A stretch of DNA of 64,000 nucleotides from Methanothrix sp. (GCA_025361645.1 JANYKI010000126.1:1-64000), one strand, 5' to 3'. Counted from the first letter of the stretch, positions 43,749-53,901 are shown. Translations and numbers: made by a program. Notes: a model not told the origin generated them from the sequence alone.

Positions 43749-45026
43749 ATGTTGCTCTCAGTCCGGTCACTACTATTATGCTTATTATTATCAGCTCTGC
43801 TGGTAGGCGCAGCTTCTGCGGAAGATGCCGCTATCAATGCCGCTGACAACGCCTGGGTGCTTATGAGTGCCGCTCTGGTCCTGATCATGATTCCCGGCGT
43901 GGGCCTCTTCTATGGCGGCATGGTCCGAAAGAAGAACGCCATCTCCACGATCATCTTCAGCTTTGCCGTGATGAGCATCATAAGCTTGCAATGGATCCTG
44001 TACGGCTACACCCTGGTCTTCGGAAAAGACATAGGCGGCCTCATCGGCGGCCTGGACTTCCTGGGCCTGGCGGGTGTTGGCATGGGCGTCAAAGAGGGCC
44101 TGACCATTCCCTCTCTCACCTTCATGATCTTTCAGGCCATGTTCGCCATCATCACCGTCTCCTTGATCACGGGCTCTTACGTGGAGAGGATCAAGTTCAG
44201 CTCTTTTCTTGTCTTCTCCTTAGCCTGGGCTACATTGGTCTACGATCCCGTGGCCCATTGGGTCTGGGGCGGGGGCTGGCTGCAACAGATGGGCGCCCTG
44301 GACTTTGCGGGCGGCATAGTGGTGCACATCACAGCAGGCGTTTCCGCCATGGCCGTGGCTATGGTCATCGGTGTTCGCAAGGGCTTTGGCACCGACCCCA
44401 TGGAGCCGCACAACATTCCCACCACAGTCATGGGCGCGGCCCTGCTCTGGTTCGGATGGTTCGGCTTTAATGCGGGCTCGGCTCTGGCGGCCAACGGCAT
44501 CGCCGCCAATGCCTTCGTCACCACCAACACCTCTGCCGCGGCTGCGGCCACCACCTGGATGCTCCTCTCCTGGCGGCATAGAGCGCCCTCGGCCTTAGGC
44601 ATTGTGACGGGCGCGGTGGCCGGGCTGGCGGCGATAACGCCCGCTGCCGGCTACGTGACGCCCCTGGCGGCGATCCCCATAGGCGTCGTGGCTGCCATCG
44701 CGGGCTATTATGCCATCATACTCGTCCGGGGCAGCGGCAGGGTGGACGACTCGCTGGACGTTTTAGCCTGTCACGGCATCGGCAGCACCTGGGGCGTCTT
44801 GGCGACGGGCATCTTTGCCACCATCGGCGCGTCGGGCCTGCTCTCCGGAAATGCTCATCAAGTGATGGTGCAGCTTTTGGCTATTGCCGTCACCTGGGGC
44901 TACTCCTTTGTCGTCACCTTCGGCCTGGCCAGGATCATTGACGCTGTCATGGGGCTACGCGTGCGGGATGATGAAGAATCGGTGGGATTGGACATCAGCC
45001 AGCACGGCGAAGGCGCTTACATGTGA
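43749..45026 (+). CDS. amtB: Ammonium transporter Amt
   Basis: Channel of about 425 residues with a cleaved signal (to GAASAEDAA) and 11 membrane helices. Conserved features: GVGLFYGGMVRKKN, the pore Phe and His segments (HITAGVSAMA, DVLACHGIGSTWG) and WFGWFGFNAGSAL. It takes up ammonium under nitrogen limitation. A TATA-like CATATGC lies about 40 bp upstream. The PII gene follows with overlap, the classic amtB-glnK pair. In-frame TTG at 43740 is an alternative start. Confidence 0.93.
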   Translation: MLLSVRSLLLCLLLSALLVGAASAEDAAINAADNAWVLMSAALVLIMIPGVGLFYGGMVRKKNAISTIIFSFAVMSIISLQWILYGYTLVFGKDIGGLIGGLDFLGLAGVGMGVKEGLTIPSLTFMIFQAMFAIITVSLITGSYVERIKFSSFLVFSLAWATLVYDPVAHWVWGGGWLQQMGALDFAGGIVVHITAGVSAMAVAMVIGVRKGFGTDPMEPHNIPTTVMGAALLWFGWFGFNAGSALAANGIAANAFVTTNTSAAAAATTWMLLSWRHRAPSALGIVTGAVAGLAAITPAAGYVTPLAAIPIGVVAAIAGYYAIILVRGSGRVDDSLDVLACHGIGSTWGVLATGIFATIGASGLLSGNAHQVMVQLLAIAVTWGYSFVVTFGLARIIDAVMGLRVRDDEESVGLDISQHGEGAYM

Positions 45027-45037
45027 AGTGGGGAATG

Positions 45038-45376
45038 ATGAAGAAAATTGAAGCCATAATTCGGCCCGAGAAGCTGCACCTGCTGCGAGAAAAGCTGGAC
45101 CTGAAGGGCTTTTCGGGAATGACGGTGACTGAGGTCAAGGGCCGGGGCCGGCAGAAGGGCATCACCTTGCAGTGGCGGGCCGGAGACTACCGGGTGGAGT
45201 TCCTGCAGAAGATAAAGCTGGAGATGGTGGTCGAGGACAAGGACATGGAGTCTGTCATTGACCTCATCTGCGAGTTTGCTCAGACGGGCGAAGCCGGAGA
45301 CGGCAAGATCTTCGTCTATCCGGTGGAGGACGTGGTGCGGGTGCGCACGAAAGAGCGGGGGTGCGGGGCGGTTTGA
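45038..45376 (+). CDS. glnK: Nitrogen regulatory PII protein GlnK
   Basis: PII trimer subunit of 112 residues. The T-loop region reads GRGRQKGITLQWRAGDYRVEF with the tip Tyr kept, and the C-terminal signature is TGEAGDGKIFVYPVEDVVRVRT. It binds ATP/ADP and 2-oxoglutarate and plugs the Amt channel when nitrogen is plentiful. The frame begins inside the amtB stop; ATG 45038 (or 45035) after GTGGGGA is the likely start. Confidence 0.92.
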   Translation: MKKIEAIIRPEKLHLLREKLDLKGFSGMTVTEVKGRGRQKGITLQWRAGDYRVEFLQKIKLEMVVEDKDMESVIDLICEFAQTGEAGDGKIFVYPVEDVVRVRTKERGCGAV

Positions 45377-45385
45377 GGTCCTCCC

Positions 45386-45412
45386 TCTTTTAACTTTTTT
45401 TTTGTTCTCTCT
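45386..45412 (+). terminator. T-rich terminator of amtB-glnK
   Basis: Runs TTTT, T9 and later TTTT follow the glnK stop within 40 bases, without a stem. This is the usual form of an archaeal terminator. Confidence 0.55.
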
Positions 45413-45473
45413 CTTTTCCCCATTTATTCTCGACTGGACAACCTATATCAATTCTCATAGCCTCAAATAAGCC

Positions 45474-46412
45474 ATGCGCATAAGCGAGCAACAATATGGC
45501 GATCACATCGACCGATACAAAAATGTCCTCTACCTCTGCCACAGGAACGCCGATCCCGATGCCATAGGAAGCAGCTTTGCCCTGAGCCGGGCCTTCGGAG
45601 GCACAATCGGCGCTGTAGACGATTTGAGCCGCACGGGCGTTTCCCTGGCCGATGTTATTGGAGCCCACGTACTGATTAACCCCCCTGTGCAAGACTACGA
45701 TCTGGTGGTAGTAGTAGACACATCAGTAGGGACGCAACTGGGCGAACGGCTGCCGGACAACTATGCTCTGGTGGACCACCACCTGGATGAAGGACTGCTG
45801 GAAGACGCCCTATTCTACATACAAAAGCCCGCCAAGTCCACAGCCGAGATCGTCTGGACGATTCTAAAAGAAAACGACAAGAAGGCAGACCGAAACGCGG
45901 CCATGGGACTTCTGGCAGGCATGATTGCCGACACCGGCCGCTTCAAGCGTGCCACTCCTGGCGCTTTCCAGGCGGCAGCCGAGATCTTAGATGCCGGAGG
46001 CTTTGCTTATGAAGAGGCACAGGAGGCCCTTTCTGTGCCCGCAGATATCTCGCAAAGAATTGCCGTCCTAAAAGCCGCCTCTCGGGCCGAGGTCATGCGC
46101 CAGGGAGACTGGCTTGTTGTCTGCACAACTGTCAACTCCTTCGAGGGCTCCGCGGCCAATGCCCTGGTGGATTTAGGCGCAGACGTAGCCTTCGTGGCAG
46201 GACGGCATGGGGACACTGTCCGGGTCAGCGCCAGATGCAGCCGCGAGGCGGCCCGGAGGGGCTGCAACCTGGCAAAGCTCTTAGGAGAGGTGGGCAAAGC
46301 CTACGGGGGCGATGGCGGGGGGCACAGGTCGGCAGCCGCTCTGGAGGCAGCGGGCGAGCCGTCCGCTATCCTGGACGCATGTCGAAAAAAGGTGGCAGAA
46401 AGCCTGTCCTGA
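45474..46412 (+). CDS. DHH-DHHA1 family phosphoesterase
   Basis: Protein of 312 residues. The DHH domain shows CHRNADPDAIGSS, VVDTSVG and VDHHLDEG; the C-terminal DHHA1 domain has GGDGGGHRSAAALEA, which holds the substrate phosphate. Relatives are nanoRNases, cyclic di-AMP hydrolases or RecJ-like nucleases; which activity applies cannot be told. A TATA-like CTATATC about 28 bp before the ATG suggests a leaderless mRNA. Confidence 0.85.
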   Translation: MRISEQQYGDHIDRYKNVLYLCHRNADPDAIGSSFALSRAFGGTIGAVDDLSRTGVSLADVIGAHVLINPPVQDYDLVVVVDTSVGTQLGERLPDNYALVDHHLDEGLLEDALFYIQKPAKSTAEIVWTILKENDKKADRNAAMGLLAGMIADTGRFKRATPGAFQAAAEILDAGGFAYEEAQEALSVPADISQRIAVLKAASRAEVMRQGDWLVVCTTVNSFEGSAANALVDLGADVAFVAGRHGDTVRVSARCSREAARRGCNLAKLLGEVGKAYGGDGGGHRSAAALEAAGEPSAILDACRKKVAESLS

Positions 46413-46462
46413 AGGCCCGAGACCTCGGGTGCAGGCCAAAGTCCTGCGTTTCCTTTTCTCGG

Positions 46463-47683
46463 TCAGACCTTTCGTGCCCGAAGAGCTGCCTTCTTCAGAG
46501 CTTCAATGCCGGGCAACGGCTCGCCAGAGAGATAGGTGATGGACGCGCCGCCCCCCATGCTCACATGAGTGAACTTGGACTCCAGGCCCAGTTGCTCGAT
46601 AGCCGCCACGCTATGCCCTCCTCCTGCAATGGAATAGCCCGACTCGGTGGCCGCTTTCAAGAGCTCGGATGTGCCAAGCCGGAACTTCTCCTGCTCGAAG
46701 ACACCGGTCGGCCCATTGAGGACGGTAACCTTGGCCTCTTTCATATACTTAGAGTAGATGACAATGGTCTCCAGGCCAATGTCAGCGATGGGCAAATCGG
46801 TGGGGAGCTTGTCCACAGCAACTTCCACTCGCTCGCCATTCTGGTTCAAAGCTACATCCACAGGCAGTACGATCTTGCCCGGATAATCATGCAAAAGCTT
46901 TGCCGCAATAGGAATTTGGTCCAGATACTCCTGATCCTCCACGAACTTGCGATTGGCCTCGCCCACATTAATGCCTTTCGCCATCATGAAGACGGTGGCA
47001 ACGACTCCCGATGTCAGGATCTTATCGGCACCGCCGCGACTTAGAACGTTTTGCGTGACTTTGATGGAATCGTCCGCCTTCGTTCCACCTAAAGAGAAGA
47101 CGGTTGGATGCTCATTGCCCTTTAACCCCTTATCCAGTGCCGTGATCTCCTTGTCCATAAGAAGCCCGGCGTAGCTAGGCAGCACCTCCGTAAATCCCAC
47201 CACGGAGCAGTGAGAGCGATGGGAGACTGCAAAAGCGTCATTTATGAAAAGATCAAATAACGGCGCCAGCTTTCTCACCATGTGGCTTTTGGCATGATCG
47301 GTAGGGCTTCGGTTCATGTTCTCTTCGGCATAAAAGCGGGTATTTTCCAGAAGAAGAACCTCCCCCGGCACCAGAGATTTTATGGCTTGCCGGGCATGCG
47401 ATCCGAAGATATCATCAATGTAGGCGACATCGCGACGTAAGAGTCGCGTTGCCTGGCGGGCATGAGCCTCTAGCGTGGTATAATCTTTCTTTCCGGCCCG
47501 GCTCTGATGCGCCATGAGAACCACCCGGCAGTCCTCCAGAGCGCGCAGAGTGTCTAAATGACTTTTTATGCGCTTATCATCCAGGATATTTCCGCTGGGG
47601 TCCATGGGAGAGTTGAAGTCCACCCTTACCAGGACCCTTTTATGATCAAGCATGACGTCATCCATTATGAGATAATCCTTCAA
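46463..47683 (-). CDS. pgk: Phosphoglycerate kinase
   Basis: Glycolytic/gluconeogenic enzyme of 406 residues, archaeal type. Signature RVLVRVDFNSPMD with the substrate Arg and Asp, MAHQSRAG, a basic patch for 3-phosphoglycerate, and the C-terminal nucleotide site ending SMGGGASITYLSGEPLPG. The start is a TTG at 47683 with GGGAGG seven bases ahead. It is divergent from the pentapeptide protein gene. In an acetate-using methanogen it serves sugar synthesis. Confidence 0.93.
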   Translation of the reverse strand: MKDYLIMDDVMLDHKRVLVRVDFNSPMDPSGNILDDKRIKSHLDTLRALEDCRVVLMAHQSRAGKKDYTTLEAHARQATRLLRRDVAYIDDIFGSHARQAIKSLVPGEVLLLENTRFYAEENMNRSPTDHAKSHMVRKLAPLFDLFINDAFAVSHRSHCSVVGFTEVLPSYAGLLMDKEITALDKGLKGNEHPTVFSLGGTKADDSIKVTQNVLSRGGADKILTSGVVATVFMMAKGINVGEANRKFVEDQEYLDQIPIAAKLLHDYPGKIVLPVDVALNQNGERVEVAVDKLPTDLPIADIGLETIVIYSKYMKEAKVTVLNGPTGVFEQEKFRLGTSELLKAATESGYSIAGGGHSVAAIEQLGLESKFTHVSMGGGASITYLSGEPLPGIEALKKAALRARKV

Positions 47684-47722
47684 CTTGGTTCCTCCCGATG
47701 TGGTTAGGGGGTTGACGCAAGG

Positions 47723-47730
47723 AATATATA
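47723..47730 (+). promoter_or_regulatory. TATA box for the pentapeptide channel gene
   Basis: AATATATA sits in the 110-bp gap between the divergent pgk and pentapeptide genes; a start about 25 bp downstream would lie beyond the TTG at 47743. Confidence 0.4.
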
Positions 47731-47793
47731 GTCATTGCTAATTTGAGCGGGCGAGAGAATCTGTTAAAATTATCATCTACCGAGGCGAGGGTC

Positions 47794-49476
47794 ATGGCGA
47801 AAGAGCCGCATCTTCCCGTAATTGAGGCCCGCGAGCTTCTAACCAGGATCGAGAATGGCGATCCGCTCATCTACGATCACGTGGCCATAGTCGGTGACAT
47901 AGACATCACCAGGCTGGATCTGCCTCTCATTCACTGTGAGCGCCCTGCTAAAGAGACGCAGACGGCAGTGGTCGTGGCCTCTAAGATTCAGATCAGGAAC
48001 TCTGAGTTTCAGGGAAACGTGAACTTCGCTCATGCCCTGTTGCGAGAAGCCCTGGATCTATGCGGCTGCACCTTTTTGCAGGAGGCGCGCTTTAAAGGTG
48101 CATCTTTCTCGGGTGGAGCAGGATTTGAATCCTGCAGCTTTAAGAGATATGCCACCTTCCGAGATGCAAATTTCTTTGGTTCAGCTCGATTCCAGGGGAC
48201 ACATTTTTCCGCCATAGCCAACTTCGGCAATGCCGTCTTCGATTGCCCGGCCCACTTCGGCTCGGCTCGCTTCAGCAAGCTGTGCACCAACTTTGGAGAG
48301 GCAAGCTTTCTGGATGAAGCCGACTTCACACAGGCCAAATTTGCCGGGACTGCCAACTTCCGGCAGACGTCTTTTGGAAGATCGGTCAGCTTCTGGAAGA
48401 CGATCTTTCTTGCCGATGCTAATTTTCAGGGTGCCAAATTCATGGGCTATGCCAGCTTTCAGAGCGCTGCACTATCCGGAAACGCCGATTTTCGCGGAGC
48501 GAACTTCAATGAAGAGCTCAATATGGAGTTTGCCTCCTTTCAAGGCAATGCCATTTTTTTAGGTTCATACCTGGCGAAAGAAGCTAACTTCTTTCGGGCC
48601 GAGTTCTTGGATGTCAACTTCACAGGATCTCATTTCCAGGGAAAGGCATCCTTCCAGGGATCTTGCTTTCAAGAGGATGCAATCTTCGAGCAGGCGGTCT
48701 TTGCAGGAGATGTCCAATTTTCGGATGTCTCTTTTTTAGAGGAAGCCGACTTTCGAAGCGTTCAGTTCTGCAAAGAAGCATTCTTCCGGGGGACAGAGTT
48801 TACAGGAACGGCAAATTTCTCAGGCTCAAATTTTCAAAAGAACCTGGATTTAGCAAATGCAAAAATCCAGGTCATGCGTCTCTTTGATGCGGTGTTTGCC
48901 GGGCAGATCGATCTGCATAACGCAAATTTCGCCCGCCTGGAGGTCAGATGGCCCACACTATGCCAACATCTGGCCTACGACGGCGCAGCATACCTTTCTT
49001 TGGCCAAGAATTTCAGAAACCAGGAGTGGTTCGAAGATGCAGACGACTGCTACTACCATTATCGGCGCATGAGTCAGTCCGGCAAGACCCTGGTCTTTCG
49101 GGAAAAAATGTTGATCAAGATCAACTGGTCCAAACTCCTGGACGCCGTGGCCTGGATCTCATGCGGCTACGGCGTACGGCCCAGGAATACAGTATTTTTG
49201 AGTTGCTTTCTGATCATACTCTTTGCTCTTCTCTTCTGGATGGGAGACGGCATTGTGGTGGAGCCGCTAAATGGTGCCGGCTCCAGCATCGCCCCCCAAG
49301 AATCTCTCAACTTCCTGGACAATATCTACTTCAGCGCCATGGTCTTCACAGCCAAGACGCAAGTAAAATGGTTCCCGGTAGGCGTCTTCCGTTATTTGGC
49401 TACAGTGGAGGCGGTTTTAGGCTGGCTGCTTTTGGCCCTCTTCCTGGTAACCTTAGGCAGAACCATGATCCGTTAA
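47794..49476 (+). CDS. Pentapeptide-repeat protein fused to a two-helix channel-like domain
   Basis: Protein of 560 residues. From about residue 70 to 360 it is built of F-centred pentapeptide repeats (ANFxxAxF.G.A.F), which fold into a four-sided beta-helix. A helical linker with FEDADDCYYHYRR follows, then a membrane helix (about 462-485), a pore-helix-like segment NIYFSAMVFTAKTQVKWFP and a second helix (about 530-555), the plan of Ion_trans_2 channels. The K+ filter TxGYGD is absent. A TATA box (47723-47730) supports the ATG at 47794 over the earlier TTG 47743. Role unknown. Confidence 0.75.
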   Translation: MAKEPHLPVIEARELLTRIENGDPLIYDHVAIVGDIDITRLDLPLIHCERPAKETQTAVVVASKIQIRNSEFQGNVNFAHALLREALDLCGCTFLQEARFKGASFSGGAGFESCSFKRYATFRDANFFGSARFQGTHFSAIANFGNAVFDCPAHFGSARFSKLCTNFGEASFLDEADFTQAKFAGTANFRQTSFGRSVSFWKTIFLADANFQGAKFMGYASFQSAALSGNADFRGANFNEELNMEFASFQGNAIFLGSYLAKEANFFRAEFLDVNFTGSHFQGKASFQGSCFQEDAIFEQAVFAGDVQFSDVSFLEEADFRSVQFCKEAFFRGTEFTGTANFSGSNFQKNLDLANAKIQVMRLFDAVFAGQIDLHNANFARLEVRWPTLCQHLAYDGAAYLSLAKNFRNQEWFEDADDCYYHYRRMSQSGKTLVFREKMLIKINWSKLLDAVAWISCGYGVRPRNTVFLSCFLIILFALLFWMGDGIVVEPLNGAGSSIAPQESLNFLDNIYFSAMVFTAKTQVKWFPVGVFRYLATVEAVLGWLLLALFLVTLGRTMIR

Positions 49477-49585
49477 CTGAAAGCCAAATAGAAAGATCCT
49501 TTATGAACTGGTCATTATTTTGCTCGTGTTTAATGCAATATGACCTTTTAGGAGCACGGCTGCGGCAGATCTCCTGTAAAACGAT

Positions 49586-49999
49586 TTACTCCTCGTAGAT
49601 ATACTTCAATATCAGATCCTTCTTATCTCCAATTAGCTCTTTTTCGCGGTCAAGGATCTCCTTTACCAAAGGAACAATAGGCATTTTACCATCCCAATTC
49701 CGTTTCAATATATCTACGGATCCAGCTTCCGTCATCACACGGTCAGCGACAAAAGCGCAGAGAAAGACATCGTCAATGTAACCGATAGGACCATATTTAT
49801 CCTCAGGGATGGCGTCTGAAGGGAGAATAAAGTATGCTATTGCGGCAATAATTAGTTGAGATGGCTGTTTGGGAAGATGGGAATCATCCAATAGCCGCAC
49901 CATCAGCCTGTAAAATGCCGGTGCCTCACAGACGATCTCACTGAACTTTCCTTCATAACCAGACACGGCTTCTTCCAGCATGCTATCAAATCTCTTCAT
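49586..49999 (-). CDS. DUF1232 (YkvA-like) protein
   Basis: Protein of 137 residues. The central segment AAIAYFILPSDAIPEDKYGPIGYIDDVFLCAFVAD matches DUF1232, a short hydrophobic hairpin with conserved Pro-Asp and Gly-x-x-Asp-Asp. The family lies at membranes and has no known activity. AAAGGAT nine bases before the ATG is a fair ribosome site. It is convergent with the pentapeptide gene. Confidence 0.75.
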   Translation of the reverse strand: MKRFDSMLEEAVSGYEGKFSEIVCEAPAFYRLMVRLLDDSHLPKQPSQLIIAAIAYFILPSDAIPEDKYGPIGYIDDVFLCAFVADRVMTEAGSVDILKRNWDGKMPIVPLVKEILDREKELIGDKKDLILKYIYEE

Positions 50000-50247
50000 A
50001 GTCGTTATATCCTTTCATGGTTGGTGATATGCTTAAGCTGCGGCTTGATTTTCTTTAATCTCGAAGACAAGACTGGCGGACAGGGATATAAAGGCTAGTT
50101 TTGTAAAGGAATTCCCTTTCGCCTAACGAAAAATCCTTGCGTACAAATCACGGCAAACGTCGAGAAAAGTCCTTATACTGGTTCGTTAGAGCACCTTGAA
50201 GGAATATCGTATTAGAATAGCGTCATAGATCATCCCAGAGTGATAAG

Positions 50248-53200
50248 ATGCAGAAGGCAAGTTTGATTATTATCATAACGGCAGCGCTCCTTTTTGCAGG
50301 CGTTGCCAACGGGGCGGATTTTGGAAAAGAGCGTCCTATAGCCATCTTGGTAGGCTCAGAGCAGATGCAGCCTGCCATAGATGGGCATATCGTAGCCTGG
50401 GCAGATAACAGGAGTGGAAACCTCGACATATTCATGAACGACCTGGAGACCGGCCTGGAGAAATGGGTTTGCATTAATCCTTTCTTCCAGATCAACCCTG
50501 CTGTATCCGGCGAGCGCATCGTCTGGCAGGACATGCGTGCCGGCAACGCGGATATCTACATGTACGATGTCGTCAATCGCACGGAGTCTGCTGTTACCAC
50601 CGCGCCCGGAAATCAGACCCAACCTGACATCAGCGGTGACCGTGTCGTCTGGTCAGATGATCGCGAAGGCGTATATAAGATACATCTCTATGATCTGAGC
50701 ACCAAGAAGGAGTTGACCCTTCCTTCAGATAAGGGTGAGCAGATCGAGCCCAAGGTCAATGGAGATAAAGTAGTCTGGATGGATAAGCGCTCTGGCGACT
50801 TTGATGTTTACCTGTACGATATTGCCAGCGGCAAAGAATCGCCCATATCCACAGGGCCAAATGATCAGTCATTTCCTTCTGTTTATGGGAACGTCGTAGC
50901 TTGGGCGGATAATCGTACGGGTGAGTCCGATATAGCATTTATGGATCTGGCAACTCAAAAGACGACCACGCTCACAAAACCTGGTATGCAGACCGATCCC
51001 AGAGTTTTTGGCAACTTTATTGCCTACCTTAATAACCGCACGGACATTAATCTCTATGATATCAAGACCGGCGCAGATTTCCCCTTGTCACCGGGAACCA
51101 TAAAGATGGAGCCTGCCGTTGGCGATCGTGGCGTAGTCTGGACGGAGTTTCGACAAGGTCCGAATGATCCGGATATCCGGATGTACGACTTCAAGATTTT
51201 AGCCGATGTATCCATAACTAGCGGGCCTTTCAACCATACCAATCCCTCCATCTCCGGGGACAACATCGTCTGGACGGATAACCGGAATGGATACTTCAAC
51301 GTTTATCTGTTCAACATCACAACTAACAAGGAACAAAACATTACCAATAGCGATTTTGACCACAGCAGTCCTGACACAAGCGGCGAAAATGTGATCTGGA
51401 CGGACAAGAGTCAAGGAAACCTCAACATCTTCCTTTATAACCTTAAGATGAAGAAGACCACAAAGGTGACCAATGGTTCATCCGACAACCGCTACGCAAT
51501 GATCGACGGAAATAATATCATCTGGATCGATAAACGCTCCGGCAGCGAGGAGATTTATCTCTACGACATCGCTAAAGGAAAGGAGAAGCAAATCACTACC
51601 GTAAAGTCTCTGAAACTTTCGCCGGTCATAAACGGAGACAACATCGTGTGGATCGATTCCCGTAGTGGTGAGGATAAATGGGATGTTTATCTCTACAACC
51701 TGACATCGGAAGAGGAGACCGCCATCTGTACTGATCCTAATAGGCAGGCTCAACCCTGGATCTGGGGCAATATCGTGGTCTGGGCCGACGGCAGAAATAA
51801 GAATTGGGACATTTACACCTACGACCTAGCCACAAAAAGAGAACGGGCCGTGACAATCAACCCCGCCAACCAGGGTTATCCGACGGTATACAAAAATTAT
51901 GTAGCCTGGCTGGATGTTAGAGGAGGTGATTCGGATATCTATCTCTATGATATGGATAAGAGTGTGGAAATACCGGTTGCCACACTTCCTATGCAGCAGA
52001 CGCCCAATGACGGCAAGGGCGATCCGTATCAGGTAAAGCCATACCTCTCTTCCAAGATCATATCCGACAACAAGATTGTATGGATGGATAACAGCAATGG
52101 CTTCTCTCAGATCAAGATGAGGTACATCAACTCCGATCCGCTGCTGCTGCTCGCTACCGATTTTCCCAGCACCAACGGCAGCCTCCTTGTATGGAGCGAC
52201 AATCGGAGGGGCAACTGGAATATCTTTGGCTTTGATTTCTTCACGCGGGCGGAAAAGCCCATCTCCCAGGGAGATTGGGATCAGCTCTATCCCAAAGCCT
52301 CAGGCGACAAAGTGGTCTGGACGGATTATAGAAATAAGGACGCAGACATCTATATGAAGAATATGACCACCGGCATCGAATCGATCATAGTGACGGGAAA
52401 AGGAGATCAGACCTGGCCTTCCATCTCTGGAGACAAGGTCGTCTGGATGGACAATTCCAGCGGCAACTGGGACGTTTACATGCAAGATCTGGTGAAAGGC
52501 GAGAGCGTTGCCGTCTACAAGGGAAATGGCCAGCAGATGTATCCTATCATCAGCGGCAATCTGGTGGTCTGGCAGGACAACCGAAACGGCGACTTTGATG
52601 TCTATGTCAAAGACCTAATGACCGGAAATGAGACCCGCCTTACGAAAGAAGGAGACCAGCTCTATCCCGACATATCTGGAAACACCATTGCCTGGGAGGA
52701 TGCCAAGAGCAAAGATATCGCCTATTACTTCTGGGACAAAAAGTGGGGCAAGACCTATCCGCGACCAGGAGAGCAGACAAATGCCGTGGTATCAGGCAAG
52801 TACATAGCTTATGTTGACGGCGCTGGTACAAACACATCCATTCGCAAGCTGGACCTCTCCAACTGGAAAGATGAGCTGGTCCAGGCAGGACCGGGCCAGG
52901 TCAAGCCCAGCATGGACGAGAAACTGGTCTGGCTCAACACCCATAACGGCAGGCCGAGGACTGTGCCCGTGACCGCGGGTCAGACGAGCATCATATGCAA
53001 AGCACCCGGGGACCAGAGCCATCCTGTAGTGGGCGGCAATGACCAGGTAGGATACTATGTGGCCTGGATGGATAACCGCACCGGAAATCCGGACATTTAC
53101 GTCTACAGCCTGGCTCAGGAGATCGAGCTTCCCATCGCAGCAGGCCCGTATGAAGATATGTATCCGGATATCTATGGAAGCATCATCGCCTGGATGTCCC

Positions 53201-53892
53201 GCAATCCCTTGAACCAGTATAAAATCGAGGACTACTGGTCTGTACGAACCTTTGACATATCCATAGTCAACTCCACGGAGCTAGTCTATGGTCTGGAGAA
53301 TGCTACACCCATTTCCCTTAGTGCAGACTACCTGACATACCTACGAAAGAATTACTTCGGCTGGATGGTCTATGTGAGACCGCTCTATGAGAAAGAAGTC
53401 ACCCCCGACTATCCGCCCAATGGCATCAATCCGCGGGCGGGAGGAGACTATGTTGTCTATCAGGACAATAAGTTGGGCAGCTGGGATATATGGATGTGGA
53501 CGCAGGGGAAGAGTCCTGTGGCACTGGCAAACGATGCCAGCGACCAGACGAATCCGGCTACGGACGGACATACAGTTGTCTGGCAGGACAATCGTAACGG
53601 CAATTGGGATATCTATGCCTACGACATGAACACCAGCAAGGAGATACAGATAACCAAGGGTCTGGCGGATGAGACAAATCCGGATGTCGAAAACGGTGTC
53701 ATTGTCTGGCAGGATAATAGAAATGGCAACTGGGACATTTATGCCTATGACATGAACGTCAAGAAGGAGAAAGTTATTTGTGCGGGCCCTGGGAACCAGA
53801 CTGAGCCACGCATAAGAACAGGCAGGATCGTCTGGACCGATGATCGCAGTGGGGACAAAGATATCTATCTTTACGAAAACTATATGCCGTAA
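50248..53892 (+). CDS. Giant secreted beta-propeller repeat protein
   Basis: Exported protein of 1214 residues: a signal peptide (about 1-22, ending GVANG), then some 25 repeats of about 43-48 residues with the core ISGDKVVWxDxRxGNxDIYxYDL, each ending in a linker such as GPGNQTQP. This is the TolB/WD40-like propeller type often found on methanogen surfaces, probably forming three or four propellers. No anchor is seen at the C-terminus, so it is released or held by other surface proteins. Several Asn-x-Ser/Thr sites are possible AglB targets. Confidence 0.85.
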   Translation: MQKASLIIIITAALLFAGVANGADFGKERPIAILVGSEQMQPAIDGHIVAWADNRSGNLDIFMNDLETGLEKWVCINPFFQINPAVSGERIVWQDMRAGNADIYMYDVVNRTESAVTTAPGNQTQPDISGDRVVWSDDREGVYKIHLYDLSTKKELTLPSDKGEQIEPKVNGDKVVWMDKRSGDFDVYLYDIASGKESPISTGPNDQSFPSVYGNVVAWADNRTGESDIAFMDLATQKTTTLTKPGMQTDPRVFGNFIAYLNNRTDINLYDIKTGADFPLSPGTIKMEPAVGDRGVVWTEFRQGPNDPDIRMYDFKILADVSITSGPFNHTNPSISGDNIVWTDNRNGYFNVYLFNITTNKEQNITNSDFDHSSPDTSGENVIWTDKSQGNLNIFLYNLKMKKTTKVTNGSSDNRYAMIDGNNIIWIDKRSGSEEIYLYDIAKGKEKQITTVKSLKLSPVINGDNIVWIDSRSGEDKWDVYLYNLTSEEETAICTDPNRQAQPWIWGNIVVWADGRNKNWDIYTYDLATKRERAVTINPANQGYPTVYKNYVAWLDVRGGDSDIYLYDMDKSVEIPVATLPMQQTPNDGKGDPYQVKPYLSSKIISDNKIVWMDNSNGFSQIKMRYINSDPLLLLATDFPSTNGSLLVWSDNRRGNWNIFGFDFFTRAEKPISQGDWDQLYPKASGDKVVWTDYRNKDADIYMKNMTTGIESIIVTGKGDQTWPSISGDKVVWMDNSSGNWDVYMQDLVKGESVAVYKGNGQQMYPIISGNLVVWQDNRNGDFDVYVKDLMTGNETRLTKEGDQLYPDISGNTIAWEDAKSKDIAYYFWDKKWGKTYPRPGEQTNAVVSGKYIAYVDGAGTNTSIRKLDLSNWKDELVQAGPGQVKPSMDEKLVWLNTHNGRPRTVPVTAGQTSIICKAPGDQSHPVVGGNDQVGYYVAWMDNRTGNPDIYVYSLAQEIELPIAAGPYEDMYPDIYGSIIAWMSRNPLNQYKIEDYWSVRTFDISIVNSTELVYGLENATPISLSADYLTYLRKNYFGWMVYVRPLYEKEVTPDYPPNGINPRAGGDYVVYQDNKLGSWDIWMWTQGKSPVALANDASDQTNPATDGHTVVWQDNRNGNWDIYAYDMNTSKEIQITKGLADETNPDVENGVIVWQDNRNGNWDIYAYDMNVKKEKVICAGPGNQTEPRIRTGRIVWTDDRSGDKDIYLYENYMP

Positions 53893-53901
53893 GAGGTAAA
53901 G

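Noticed and set aside
46235-47044. Plus-strand frame of 269 codons opposite pgk
   Set aside because: Antisense to phosphoglycerate kinase, which is certain.
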